A stretch of DNA of 64,000 bases, taken from Pipra filicauda (Eukaryota > Chordata > Aves > Passeriformes > Pipridae). Below are positions 47,801-60,822 of the stretch, piece by piece. Numbering within the stretch: position 1 is the stretch's first letter; every line of letters begins with the position of its first letter. The notes under the pieces were generated by a model, which ran no database searches, had not been told where the DNA came from, and saw only the letters and a list, made by a program, of their open reading frames with translations. The stretch spans positions 186,001 through 250,000 of the forward strand of contig NW_024104378.1 in assembly GCF_003945595.2 (NCBI RefSeq), read 5' to 3'. The translations under genes and the position numbers were made by a program.

Positions 47801-49833
47801 GAAATTCCTCCAGCTGCCAAGGGCAAGGTGAGATCCCAACAAGTAGGTGTCAGGCTTTTTTGGAAAAGGGCTCCATCGATTCCAGAGCTCCCCAGGAAAA
47901 ATGAGTTCCCTGTCAGTTCCCACAGCAGGCAAAAAAGACTCAAAGCAAAAGTCTTGCTGTACATCTAACCCATGATGTTCACTGGGGTAAAAACTGTCCT
48001 ATCTTTTGAGTAAGCCTAGCTCTGGGAAGAGCAGGAAAGCCAAATCTGAAGTCAGGCTTAATGAAAACTTCCTGTGCTGATGGATTTCCCCTTGATCTTT
48101 CCCTCCGTCCCTCTCCCTTGAACTTCTCCAGCAAGCTCTGCTGGGATGCTCACAAGGTCTAATCCTCCCTGGGATATTTCCAGGAGATCTGGGCTGTGAG
48201 GAGAAGACAATTCCCTGCTGTGGGTCAGTTCTTCGTCTCTCAGCCCTTGGAGGATGCCAACAGCAGCAGGAGGCTGGGAGCATTTGTGGGATGAGGAAAA
48301 TTGTCCATAATGGGCCTGAATTCATCCTCTTGCTCCTCCACAAGGCGAGCACACAGCACAGGCTGCCTAGAAGGGAGGAATGGAAAATAAACAAACATTG
48401 TGGAATACGTTTTTTCCCTGTGGGATGGGTGGCTGCCAGGCACAGCACCACTCTGCAGGACCAAGGACTGCTCTATGCCCTTTTTGTTGCCACAGTTTTC
48501 AAAGGGTTTCTTTTCATTTAGGATTTAAGTGAATGGATTCACTCCCAGGAGCGGCTCCACAAGGAGCAATTCTCTGGGACGAGGATGCTGTGATTCCAGG
48601 CTGGGTTGGGAGTGGTGCAGCCCTGTTTATTTGTCTGCCTCCTGCTAGGCAGGAGCTCAGATTAAGATCACAGCCAGACAAAAAGGGTTACAAGGAAAAA
48701 AAAATGAGCCATCATCTCCCTTGTTCCCCATATCAGGTTTGAAGCTCCAAGCAGTGAACAGGGAGAGCACAGCACAGCTTTCCATAGCACCCAACAGATT
48801 TTGGGGGGATTTCAGGTGCTGCTTTTACTTGGGGTGAACAGATTGTAGCATCTCTGCAGGTGGCTCCCACAGATTTCCAGCTGTCTCCACCAATGGGTCC
48901 CAAGAGGGACCTTGGGAATCAAGGGGGTGTTTGCAGGAAGTATTGATTATCTTTGGTTACTCCATCCCAGCAGAACTTTTGGCATGGAAAGCTGTACCAC
49001 CAGAGCACATGGGAACAGAGCTGGGCTTTTCTTTCCCACCAAATCCTTCCTTGATTTTAAAGTGCCTGCTCAGCCCTCAGGAATGCCAGTGCTGGAGGAT
49101 TGTTATCTGGGACATGCTGTTAACGAGGCCATCACGTTGATGAAACCTCAGCCTGGAACATTATCTCAGAGAGGTCCCTCTCTCTCTCTGCACTGACACT
49201 TCTGCCTGTATAGCAAGACCAGAGAAAGTCCTTAAGACTCATTGTTTGGGATTAAATAAACAGAGGTGGAGCGGAGCTGGTGGCTGATGTGTCCCAGAGA
49301 TTGCACAACGCTTCTGATTAAAACCAGGAGTGGATGCATGATGAGCATCCATTAGGAATAGTAAATAATTAGGTGTGAAATGCCTAGGAATGGGTCAAGG
49401 GATGCAGAGGGAGTGGGGGAATGAATGGAGGAGTGGAGGAGGAATCCTGTTCAGCGCAAGTTAAATCTTCAGGCTGTGCTTTGCCGGAGGAAGGTGGCAG
49501 CGCTGGCACAAAGCAAACAGGTGACCTGGGACATGGTTTGATTTCCTTTCCTTCCCCTCCGGCTTTTTCCCCAGCGGTCCCGATCTGCCAGTTCAGCTCT
49601 GAGTAGAAGTGACACATCTGGCAGTTTTACCCGGGAACTCCAGCCCAAATCTCTCTGCTTTGCTAACAGCTCCGTGTTTTGTCATGTTCTGGGCCATTCC
49701 TGAACCTCGGAGAAGTTGGAAATGCCAGGAAAGCTGCCTCTCTGTGCTGGGGGGGGATCTGGCAGCAACTCAGGTAGTCAGGAGCTGCAGCTTGTGATGG
49801 TCCCCATCCCCACCACTCCCAGCTGTTGGACAT
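44871..49833. other. Long unique non-coding tract
   Basis: Almost 5 kb without CR1, the longest such stretch. Short CT run at 49,178-49,189. A 100-codon plus frame at 46,914-47,216 is rich in S, G and P but has no known domain. Confidence 0.5.
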
Positions 49834-49962
49834 GTTGTGGAGTCTCCCTCACTGGAGATATCCCAGAACTGCCTGGATGTGCTCTAGGATGACCCTACTA
49901 GAGCAGAGAGGTGGGACCAGATGACCCACTGTGGTCCCTTCCAGCCTGACCCATTCTGTGGG
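49834..49962 (+). mobile_element. Diverged older CR1 3' fragment
   Basis: GTTGTGGAGTCTCCCTCACT, GAGATATCCCAGAACTGCCT, CTAGGATGACCCTACTAGAG and CCAGATGACCCACTGTGGTC, ending in CCATTCTGTGGG. This wording belongs to a different and more diverged CR1 group than its neighbours. Confidence 0.85.
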
Positions 49963-52831
49963 ATCCTTGCTGGCAGTCAGAACTTCTGTGGTGTGTAAGG
50001 TCATGGTGTTGAAGGTGTTTTCTGGGAAGGGTGGAGGCAGATTTTTCAGGGATTGTTTTTTCATGGCTTTTGGCTGCTTTCAGGAGGCCATGGTGAGGCA
50101 GAGTGAGGGTATGATCTGTCTTGGCATCTCTGCAGATGCCCATTACAGCTGCCTGGGAATTGTCCCTACAATTCCTTCTACTCCAAATGTGATAAGAGGT
50201 TTTCAGGCTGCTGCTTCTTAAATCAGCTGGAGCAGATGTCTTCAGCATCCAGGAAGATGCTGCTGCCTCATGTGGCTTCTTCCATGGCTTCTGTCAGCTG
50301 CAATTGGAAGAGGAAATACAAGTGGAAGAGGTTCAGGTGCTGGCAGCGTGTCCTCGGCTTGCAGATGTGCAGCTGACTTCCATAGCTAACTCCTCCATCC
50401 TCCTAAAAATCACCATTACCCCTAAATAAAACCCCAAAATACCTCCTCACTGGAAATGTTCCCAATTTCCAAACTATTTTTCTTGCCTGCGCTCATCAGC
50501 TGACAACTGCAGGAATCAAAGAGGGTTTACATTTTGCTGTTGTTTTTCAGTTTTGGGTTGATTTTTTTCCTAAAACCTATAAATTCCCTAAAGCTGGTGC
50601 ATTAGGAATTGTTCAGTGAGGTAATTGCTTTGTGCAGCTCCTTGCAGGGACTCTTTTTTTCTTTTTAAGTGGAAAGAGGAGTGTGTTGATTTGGTCAAGT
50701 GCCAACCAGGAAATACCAAAAAGCTGAAGATGGACCCGTTACAAACAGACTAACCAGCCTCAGATGTCCCGTCAATATTGGAATATGAAAGGTAATAGAG
50801 AGCACATGTGTCCTGTAAATAATGAGATTATTAACAAATAGACAGAAATAAAGCCACTTGGCTGCCTCAGTGAAACACTGAAGCCACTGGTGTCAGATGA
50901 AAACTCTTAATTGCCCCCATTTGCCCCATAATGGGTGTTTTTCCTGCAGCCTGTCAAGCTCTGAGGTTCTGTGTTGGGGTTTGCATCTCATGTGTGTCAC
51001 AGTTTAGTCCTACACTTTCTTCCTGAGGAGAGGCTGGGGCAAAACAGGGATGTTGATCCTCTGGGGCACAAGGGGTTGGCAGGAGGAAAGGGAAAACACG
51101 AGGTGGGAGATGCAAGTGCCCATCCAAGGAGGCTGAGCAGAGGCATGAGCTGCACTTGCCTCTTCTCATCTGCTTGACCCCTGTCCTGCTGCTGCCACTT
51201 CATTGCTTGAGCCCAAAAGCCTTGGGAAGATGGAATTGAGTTGGAAAGATGCTCTGGAAAACTCACAGCCCTCAAAGCAGGGAGCTCTGAGCTGGGTTTG
51301 CAATCCCTCCCTTGGCATCCCTGTAAGTGCGATCCTGTTTAAGGTGGAGGCTGTTGGGAGCTTGGGTAGGTTGTAAAGGAATCAGGTCATATGTCTCCAT
51401 ACCATAGGATGGAGCAAGGAGTCCCACTGTGGGCATTCAGCCTTGGAAATACTGACCCAGTTTTTAATTCTTGGGTCTGGGCTCCCTTTCCTGGGGCTGG
51501 GACCAGCAGACATCGATGCTGTACATGTGCGTGTTACATCTCCCTTTTAGAGGGAGGGGGAGGGGGAACTGTGTCCAAACGAAGGTGCATCATAGCCATG
51601 AGGATGGGGAAAGGTCTTTTACCACATTTCATGAGACAGAGGCAACGTGAGCAGTGGCATTGGATTGGAGATGTCAGGGATGAGAGAGGCCAGTTGTCCC
51701 CTATCCCATAACTTAGGGTGGAATTAACTGGGGTCTAGAGGGGAGTCCTACAGCCTTCTGCACTTTGGGGAGGTCCACCCTCGAGTCAGTCAGGCTTGGA
51801 GCATTATCTCTGGATGCTTGGAGCATCCATCTGTCTTCCAGCATGGACTGGGAGCACTTCATCCCCTGAGCCTGGGAGGGACCAATGGGCTGTGCAGTCT
51901 AAGCCTTCAGACCTTTCATCATGATGCTTCAGCATCACTGTTTGACCTGGAGCATTTGGGTGGGGAAGTCTGAAGCCATTTTTAGCTGCCTGGCTGCAAA
52001 TGGGAGGGAGGGAAAGAGAGAAATGCCATGGGGTTGGTATTACAGCCCCGACACAATAGGAACTTTTATTAGCAATTTTCCATTGTGTTGCAAATGGCAA
52101 AGATCATGGTTATATTTGCATGTTTCAGACTAGTCCTGGAGAATTAGTTTTCCTCTGCGTTGGGAAATAGTTTTCACATCGCATTAGTTTCAGCACTGGG
52201 GGGAGATACAAAAGCTCCAGCTGAAGAGCAATGATTCTTCTGCCATCAGAGACCTTTGTTCTTACCTGGTAGTTCAACCTCAGAAAAACCAGGTTTAAGA
52301 AACTTGATCTCTTTGTGGGATAGAGAAACAGGAGGTGGCAGGTGGGCAGTACTTTTGCTCTGAGGGGCTTGATTGCACTTCTCAGGCCAATAAAAACGTG
52401 TTCATTCCTGGCTAGAATAACAATCAGGACATTTCTTTGCTCTGGGATAAGTCAGATTTGAGCAGATTTATGCTTGGCTCTGTGGAGGACATGCAGCTAT
52501 TGACAGCCTGAAAGCAATTAGCCCAAGAAAACAAAGCAGAAACAACTGGGAATCGTTGCAGCTTTCAGTCTGCAGTGCTGCTTCCAGGACTGTCGGATCA
52601 GGACACTCTTTGACTCCAGGCCATGGCCCTGTTGGATTTTTTTCCCCCTCTGTGAGATTTCGCACAGTGCTGTGCGTGGGGGAGTTCTGCTCTGCGGTCT
52701 GGATGGAGCTCCATGGGCGTCTTCCCCATCGTGGGACCTGGAGAACAGTCACCAAACTACTGGCTGAGGGCAGGGTGGAGGCTTAAAGAATTCTGCCTCT
52801 CCTTGTCTTCACAGGACGTGAGGTTCAGCTG
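49963..52831. other. Unique non-coding tract
   Basis: No repeat or gene recognised. AT-rich around 50,450-50,870. Confidence 0.5.
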
Positions 52832-53091
52832 CTTTTCCCAGGGAACAAGTGACAGTATGAGAGGAAACAGCTTCAAGTTGTGCCAGGGGAGGTTCAGGTT
52901 GGAAATCAGAAGGAATTTCTTCATGGAAAGGGTGGTCAGGCATTGGAAGGGGCTGTCCAGGGAGGTGATGGAATCCCCATCCCTGGAGGTGTCCAAGGCA
53001 AAACTGGACGGGGCACTCAGTGCTCTGGGCTGGGTGACAAGGTGGGGTTCGGTCACAGGTTGGACTCGATGGTCTTGGAGGGCTTTTCCAA
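52832..53091 (+). mobile_element. CR1 ORF2 3' fragment
   Basis: One plus frame runs through the ORF2 end: [24 protein letters not shown] and [16 protein letters not shown]. The frame stays open past the usual stop. The tail, GGTTGGACTCGATGGTCTTG, ends near CCAAGCCTTGGG. The subfamily is distinct from the copy 195 bases downstream. Confidence 0.93.
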
Positions 53092-53286
53092 GCCTTGGGG
53101 CTGTCTTCTCTTCTTCCCCCAGCAGATCTCCTGATTTTGGAGACTACTCTTGAGTCACTTCAGGGTTGTGCCAAAGATTGGAAATGAAACCCCATGTGCT
53201 GCATTCAGGGACTTCATCCCAAGGTTGAACTTTGCACCAGGACTTATGGAGGTTCTCAAGCTCTACAATGAGCTTCCTTGGGCTTG

Positions 53287-53534
53287 AAAACTGAAAGAAA
53301 GTAGGTCTAGATTAGCTGTACAGAAGAAATTCTTCCCTGTGAGGGTGGTGAGGCCCTGGCACAGGTTGCCCAGAGAAACTGTGGCTGCCCCATCCCTGGA
53401 AGTGTCTAAGACCAGGTTGAACGGGGCTTGGAGCAACGTGGTCAAGTGGAAGGTGTCCCTGCCCATGGCAGGGGGTGGGACTGGATGATCTTGAAGGTCC
53501 CTTTCAACCCAAACCAGTCCATGATTCTATGATT
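53287..53534 (+). mobile_element. CR1 ORF2 3' fragment, well preserved
   Basis: Reads open from KLKESRSRLAVQKKFF through [11 protein letters not shown] and [12 protein letters not shown], and ends with the full tail including the terminal ATGATTCTATGATT octamer repeat. No frame break appears over more than 50 codons, so it is among the younger copies. Confidence 0.96.
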
Positions 53535-56500
53535 ACATACAGACCAGGTGCCATATGAATAAGGTAGCTCCCTGCACTCTGCTTTCCTAGTCCAAATTCC
53601 ATCTCCAATGCATAAGCCCAAGGGAAAAGGCATAATCCTGACAGTGGGAAGGTCAGAATGACGTTAGGGCTGCAAAGCATCTGTTTGTCCATTCTGCTCA
53701 CAGAAAAGGCCTTCATGTTTTTTACCATCTGGACAGCAAATGTGCCCTCCTATGGGAACTCAGTTTTGACCTTTGCTCGTTTAGTTTAAGAACAAATCTA
53801 AGACAAACGTGTGAGATTTGCACCAGGGACTTTCTGTCAGCGCCGCAGAGAGGTCGAGGAGCTGCCTTGGCTGTCGTGCTCGTGTCGTGGATTTATGACA
53901 CATGGATATAAATGCATCTATTTGAGTTTATTCTTTGCATTTGACTGAAGCTCGGGAAGACAGAGCCTCTCTTTGAAACAGGGGTGTTCCCCATGTTATC
54001 ACTTTAGATCTGTGATTGCTGGTGTTGATGTGAACAGCGAGTCCCACCACAGGCCAAGACAATGTGCTCCTTCACGGCGGTGGCACCGTCATCATCGGGA
54101 CCTACTGCGGGTCCTTTGGTTCATGGCACCCATTGCATGGATCACGACCATCAGTTAATCTGAGCTCCTGTGGACCATGAACACGTTGTTTCTCATTTCA
54201 TCAGTCATTAGTACAGGCAGGGTGTGTTGTCTGGGGATATTTTGGCTGTTCAGCTGGTGACTCTCAGTCTTGTGTAGCTCAAGCGTGACGGAGCAAGCTT
54301 GGATGAGTCCCTCTCTATAGCCACTGGATTTGGCAAACTGGAGCATAGCTCAGCCTCCTGCCTGCAGGCCTTTCTTTTTTCCATTTAGAAACCTCTGACA
54401 TGCAGCACAAACCCAGCATAACCTGTAAACAGAGACCTGTAGCTGTTTTTTGATGAGGAAGGAAGGATTAGCCTTCCATTTATCAGGTGACCTGGGAGCT
54501 TGCCACCAAAACAGGGTGGGGCAGCAGAGCTGAGTGTCCTAACTCAAAATGAAGAGGTTTAATTGGTTAAACCTCTACTGAAGATGGGAGATGTTGCTGT
54601 CAGGGCTGGGGTACCCACCCAGTTTTGATGAGCTCCTGGCAGCCCCAACTCACCCAGTGCCTTCAGCTCAACAACATCCTCACAAGATCCTGCTACTCAC
54701 TTTAGAGTGTTTAAATGGATCTTTCCAAGATTAAATTGGAAAATAAACTCCCACAGCTCAGGCTTGAGTTGTTGAGATGATGGAGATTGATCAAATAGCA
54801 CAATTAAATGTATTTATTATTTAATTATTTTGCTTTGCACCCACGGGGCTGATGCTGAGCTGCCTCTTGCTGGCTTTAAATAGTCCCTCTGCACAGACTC
54901 TAGCACAGGCAAGGCCTGGATCCAGTCTTCTCTTTGGGTCATGGATCTAGACCAGGCAGTTTCACTTTTTTGGGTTGGTACATGGTTTCATTTGCCTGTT
55001 TTCCTGCGCCGACTGAAAAGCTGCCCAGCGCGGGCTCTTCCAGACAGGCCTGGGGGCATCTCCATTTGTGCCAAGAAAACTGAGTTTTAACAGTGGAACA
55101 CAACAAAACAACTTTGTCCTTCCATCCCGTGTCACTCCTAATAAATTAAAGAACATCTCTTTTTTTATTATTATTTGTAACACAACTTTGTTTTAGAACA
55201 CAAAGCCTGGTCTGGATCCCGCCCTCTCTAAAACTGTCCCTTTAAAATCAGATTTTGGCAGCAGGTCCTGTCCCAAGCAGATGGGTTTAGTTAGGCCAGA
55301 TTCGGTGGCAGGTCCCTGGGATGCCGAATCTCTGCCTGGTTCTCTCCCTTATTCCGTCATCAGTAAACCCATTGAGAGAATCTTTAATAAATAAACAAAA
55401 AAAGAGCATTTTTCTACAGACAGTGGGATGGAAAATGACTCATAGGAAACCAGGGTCTAAAGTACACTCTAGTATTAGGTATTACGTGTGTTGAGTTTCT
55501 GTTGGGGGTCCAAGAATGCTGTGGTTTTTCTCTAAGGATTATGCCATTATGGAATAATGTCATTGTGGAGGATTTGGTCAAGAGGAGCTGATGGAGTCTG
55601 GTGGTTACTTACAAATATATGTATTTCTGTATTTTTCAGCAGTTGGAAAATCTGTGACAAGCAGTTTTCAGGAGGCTATGGGCAATTATTGCCGTCAGTG
55701 TTTCCAGCCTGGCAAAATTCCATGAAAACTGCTGGAGTCATGCTTTCCTCCTTTCCTTCGTTCATGTTGGACCTACTTTTTTTCCTTGAGATTGGGTGCA
55801 AACAAACTGGGTAGGATCCTTTGCACTGCCTTAGACCTACCAAAGGACTGATCCAGTCCTAGAGGATTCAGTCCTGGAAGCAGCACTTGTGATATCAATG
55901 AGAATGAAGAGCAAAATCCTCAAGGGATGGAGGAAAAGGGGGAGAAATATCCTGCACAGAAACCCCCAGGTCAAAGTTGGGGACCCCCAGCAGTGCCAGT
56001 GGGTGGTGGTCACCAAAGAGGCTTTGGGAGGAGAAACCTTAATCCTTTAACCTTTCCTCCTCCTCTGAGAATATCAGTGGATGCACTGGGAAAAGAGATG
56101 TTTCCAATGGCACTTGCACTTGTTCCAATGAGTCATCTGCAGAGTTAAGGAGTTTTCTGAGGAGGAGTGATCACAGTTTCTCTTTCCTTGTATCCTGTGA
56201 TCCTTGTTTTCAACACAGTAATCCCTAAAACCACTGCTGTATCTATTTTTGGTAGGAGGTGGCAGGACATCGTGCTCTCTTTCCATCATTTAAGTGAACT
56301 GATTATTAGAAAAGAAGAAAAAAAGTTTGGTTTCCAGCCTCTGTGCAAAAAAGTCTCCACTGTGATGATCCCAACTCTAGGAATTATAAGTAGGTGATCC
56401 TGTAAGGTGGTTTCATCACTTCTACCTCGCTGGTTGATGCCACACAGGGGTCTGAGAGTGCAGGGTCAGCCCTGGGCAGCTCCTACTTGAGCACTGCTGA

Positions 56501-57060
56501 AGAGCAAAAAGGGAGCGATGAAGGATGAACTGGAAGGAAAAGGCTCAATGGAATATTTATAGACCACCATAAACACAACTGTGGACAGGCCTTAGAAGCA
56601 CTTGAAGCTGTTTGGATACAAAAGGCCTCATTTTCTAGTGTTTCATAGCCAAAAAAAAAAGCACATTTATAAAGAGTTGTTTCTTGTTTTTCCCAGCTGT
56701 CACAGGCCTCTGGTTCATGTGTGCTGCCTTCTTTTTGGTTGGTTTTTGGCTTGTTTTTGCCAGGAAGGGATGGAGGGGATATGTGTTTGTGGAATAGCAC
56801 TCAGGGACCAAAAGGAAAGCAGGAGATGATTTTGTCCAGCAGCTTATTTTTGGGAGGGGCTGGTGAATGGTTGCTGAAAATTCCTCCTGAAGCATAAATG
56901 AGCCTGGAACAGGGCTGTGTGTTAATTAGCTTTATTTTTCTTGTCATTGCAGTCTCTGTTTACTGTTCCATACTTGAGACACCTGCATTAACACTGGGTT
57001 AATACAAAGCATAAATATAAACCCATAGAGTGTGTTTATAAACATTATCAATATGTTATC
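53535..57060. other. Unique non-coding tract
   Basis: Contains a locally GC- and CpG-rich spot at 53,835-54,130 discussed in the findings, and AT-rich sequence at 54,775-54,840 (TTAAATGTATTTATTATTTA). No gene recognised. Confidence 0.5.
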
Positions 57061-57160
57061 ACACAATCACGGAATAGTTTGGGCTGGGAGGGACCTTAAA
57101 GCTCACCTCATCCCACCCCCCTGCCATGGGAAGGGACACCTTCCACTAGCCCAGGTTGCA
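57061..57160 (-). mobile_element. CR1 3' tail, antisense
   Basis: ACACAATCACGGAATAGTTT, GGACCTTAAAGCTCACCTCA and CCACTAGCCCAGGTTGCA. Ends at nearly the same CR1 position as the copies at 16,762 and 62,261. Confidence 0.95.
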
Positions 57161-59176
57161 CAGTTATTGTTATTAACACATAAATGTGTGTTGGTGGGAA
57201 AAGGAGTGAAAGGTCACTAGTTGGGCACATCTCTGTGACCTTCCAGTGCTGGGATGAGATTCTGCATCTCCAGGATGGGGCAGCAGCCAGGTGTTTTTAG
57301 GAATTATGTGGCCCAGGAGGCAGCATCAGCTGGGGAAAGCCCTTCTAGCCACATCACATCATGGTGATGGCATGTGCCATTCCCTCGGTGCAATTATTCT
57401 TCATAGGCTCGTTGACCTGAAACTAAACTCTTGGGAAAGCTGAGATTCCAGACAGCTTTTATCTGTCCAACTCTGAACAGGGAGCAATGAGGCTCCGGGG
57501 CAAGGGGCAGACGTGGGGGAAGCCAATTTGCCATTCCCATGGGTGTTTTTAGGGGATTAAGAAGGGAATGATCGCTCTCCAGGCCTGTTTCAAGGTTTAA
57601 GAATTACCTGGAGGGCCTGCTGGAATCCATTTTTGGATGACTGGAGATTTTTTCCGATCTGCAGTGACAGAATGTGAGTCCAGGGGTCTGGAAATGCCTC
57701 CTGAGCTGTCAGAAGAATGATGGTTGCTCTGTATGGCTCATGGAAAGCTGACCCATGTCCGGCTGCACTGGGAGCCAGGGCAGCTCGGCCCTTCTGCTCC
57801 TGTTCACGGGCAGATCTGCCATGGGGAGGTTGGGAACAGGGAACACCTGGAAGGTGCATCAAACTGTCCTCTGGTTGCTCCACCACTTGGGTTTGGAGAG
57901 GAACAGAGGAAGAGGAGTAAGCAGGGAAGAGCCCTGCCTTTCCCTGAGGTTTAGTGTTGCCTCCTCTGATCTCCTGGAAATGCCCCAATTTGGCACTGAG
58001 AGATGGCATTAAAGAGGAGCAGTTTGGGTCTCCACCACTTAATCTCCACAAGTCTGGAGGAACCGCTTCTCCCAAGGGCCTGGCTGATAACTAGAAAGAC
58101 TGGAAGGTGTTTGAGGAAAGACCTGAAGCCTGGGGGCTATGAGGGGCCCTAACTGCACCCACAGCATCACCCCAGCTGGAGGAAGATATGTAACTTGGTG
58201 GAAAACCCTTCCCAGCCCCCTGCCTGAAGGGCAGGTGCTAACACCACTGTCACAAGTGATTCTTGCTCTGCCTTGCAGCTTTTTCTCCTAAAATTTCTTA
58301 GGTGCTTTCCCTGGTTGCTGTTTTCATTGCTAATATCCCTGGATGAGAAAACGGAGGAGCAGTAACACAAACTTTTCTGTTTGCTCCCAAAATGTCTTAA
58401 TGGTTTTTTTTCTTCATTCCAAAGGTGTCCAGCACCAGATGAGGGGCTGGGACTGGAGTGGGAGCACAGCTTAACCCCAAGGCCATCCTAGACAGCACTG
58501 CTAGAACGTGGACCTGGCCAAGTGACGGTAAGGAAACAGCCTCCTAATTTCTCCTGAATTGGTAAATCAGATAACACAGTAGAGAACATTTTACATGTTG
58601 TGGTCATGTATGTGGAGTTTTATGAGGTTCTGTTTGCTGTCAGCCACTCTGGACACTTCTGGCCTGCATCCAGAAAGGCTGAGCCGTCCTTTCCCAATTT
58701 ATTGTTGGGCTGTGTGTTCTTATGACATGATGCTACTTACAGGGTGAGCCCAAATGATACCATGCCTTCTGAAATAATTCCTCTGTAGGAACCCAAATGT
58801 TCAGCCTGTGAAAGCCAACACTTGAATCCCACATTTGGGAAGCAGGGAATAACTCGGGCAGAATGGAGGTCTTGGCCATTGAGGTTGGATGTGTGGCATT
58901 GTGTTTCCATGTTTTCCTGGATGCTCCAGGAAAGCTCAATGTCCCCTGTGTGTCTTTGGTAGTTGGTGGGATGCTGTTGCAGCCCAAAATCCAACCTAAT
59001 TTTTATTTATGCTGTATCTTTGCCAATCCAGCATCTCATGCTCCCATAGCCTGGTTTCCAAATTCGGGATTTTATGGCAGTTCTCTCCTACAGCAGAAAA
59101 ATACTGGAGGGGGAAAGTCATTCTAGAAGCTCAACACTGAGCAGCCTTTTAGTAGAGGGTGCTCCTCAGCAGCCCT
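57161..59176. other. Unique non-coding tract
   Basis: A 161-codon minus frame at 57,590-58,075 has no recognisable domain and competes with three plus frames. No repeats seen. Confidence 0.5.
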
Positions 59177-59428
59177 CCAATGGCCTCAAGTTGCACCAGG
59201 AGAGATTTCAGTTGGATATTAGGGAAAATTCCTTCGTGGAAAGGGTTGTCCATCCCTGGCACAGGCTGCCCAGGGCAGTGGTGGAGTCTCCATCCCTGGA
59301 GGGATTTAAAAGCCATGTGGATGTGGTGCTGGGGGACGTGGTTTAGTGGTGACCTTGGCAGTGCTGGGGGATGGTTGGACTTGATGAGCTTAAAGGACTT
59401 TTCCAATTTAAACAATTCTGTGATTCTA
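59177..59428 (+). mobile_element. CR1 3' fragment, third subfamily
   Basis: NGLKLHQERFQLDIREN, then HPWHRLPRAVVESPSLEGF, is readable in one plus frame, with a stop at DVV. The tail ends in CAATTCTGTGATTCTA. It is the uninterrupted sister of the 39,768 copy. Confidence 0.95.
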
Positions 59429-60660
59429 ATAACAAATGGAAAGAGATGCCTGTTAACAGGACCCGCCTGAGCTGTACAGAGGTTTTCACCAACCCTCTCG
59501 GATCTGAGCAGGTCTTGTGGGCAACCCTAAAAAAACTCCAAACCGGTATGAGTATGGGAACAGGAAAAAAAGCCATAAAAAAGAAATATTTCATTTTCCA
59601 GCTTCTCAGGAGTTGAAAATACTGCGGAAAAAGATGTTGTTAGTTAATAGTGATGAATGATCCTCTGGCAGCACCATTAATCAAAGCTAATCATCGAAAT
59701 GTTTTTGGGAGCGGAAATTTGTATGCACTGGTTTTGATTCCTGTATAGAATAAATGGCTTTATCGGGTTCCTCTCTGGAGTTTGACAGACATCCAGTGTT
59801 TCCTGCCATCCCGCTGTTTTCTTGACCGTCTGATGACTCAGGAAAATCGAGAGGGCCCAGCAGAGCTTTTGCTGGCATTGAGAGCTCCGGTTAATCCTTC
59901 TAAAAGCAGCTACAGGAGGCAGAAGCACATCCCTGTTTACTCTTAGGGTGATTTCACCTGTGATTTTTATCTCTGATTTTTGTTTATTTACTTCTGTTGA
60001 GGGTGTGTGTTGCCAGTCTAGGTATCTCTTAGGTATAGGTAGATGTGTGATTCCAGGAGGCTGATTTAATTGCATTTCCAAGTGATTACTCCATGAAAAT
60101 CCTCTTTACAGAGGCTCCACAGTAATTCTGCATCCACCCCTCTCCTAAATGTCCTGTTTGGATGTGTAAATGTCAGGAAAATTACTCTCCTGCTTTTACT
60201 CGCTTTGGAAAATTTGGGTGTGACAGAAAAGATCAGCTCAAGCGCTTTATCCACCTTTATTCCTATTAAAGCCGGTGAAACTCCCCATCCAGGAGACTGA
60301 AGAGGGATTAAAGGTCAACAGCACCAGATGACTCACTGGTAAATATGAGTCCCACAGGTTTCAGGGACACCTTTGCATGCAGAGAACTCCCACTAGGCCC
60401 AGCATGAGGATCCTTCCATGCAAATTGGAGGCTTCCAGAACACGGGATTTATGCAAAAGCTGAACAGTTGTGTGTAATCTTTGCACAGATTTTCTTGCAA
60501 CTGCAGAACGAACGTGAAATTCATTAGTGAGAACTGAACCCTGGATCATCTGTTTCAGAAATGCAGGCTCTTGCCAAGATTGATAGGAAGGAAAACTGGA
60601 GGAGTAGGATAAAAATTTATATCCCATTTTACACTGCGGAGTTGCAAAGGGTTGCCGAGG

Positions 60661-60671
60661 ACGCGCGCGCT
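60661..60671. repeat. Alternating CG run
   Basis: ACGCGCGCGCT is four CG dinucleotides in phase inside a CpG-rich spot (CCGAGG and GAGCCGCCGGGAG flank it). Alternating CG can adopt Z-form DNA. It is unusual in otherwise CpG-poor sequence. Confidence 0.8.
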
Positions 60672-60781
60672 GGAGCCGCCGGGAGTGGCAATTAGGGGAG
60701 CTAATTGCAGTAGTGGGAGGTGAAGGGGGAGGGTCAGCCAGCAGTGATGGTGATACCAACCACAGTCCACAGCAACGTTTT

Positions 60782-60822
60782 TATCATGGTGTTGGGACTA
60801 TCATGGTCCCAACATCATGGTG
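60782..60822 (+). repeat. Hairpin with a 16-17 bp stem
   Basis: ATCATGGTGTTGGGAC (60,783-60,798) pairs with GTCCCAACATCATGGT (60,806-60,821). As RNA from the plus strand, 14 positions are Watson-Crick and 2 are G-U. One more G-U pair extends the stem at 60,782/60,822. The loop is TATCATG. The stem is shorter than a normal microRNA precursor. Confidence 0.8.
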
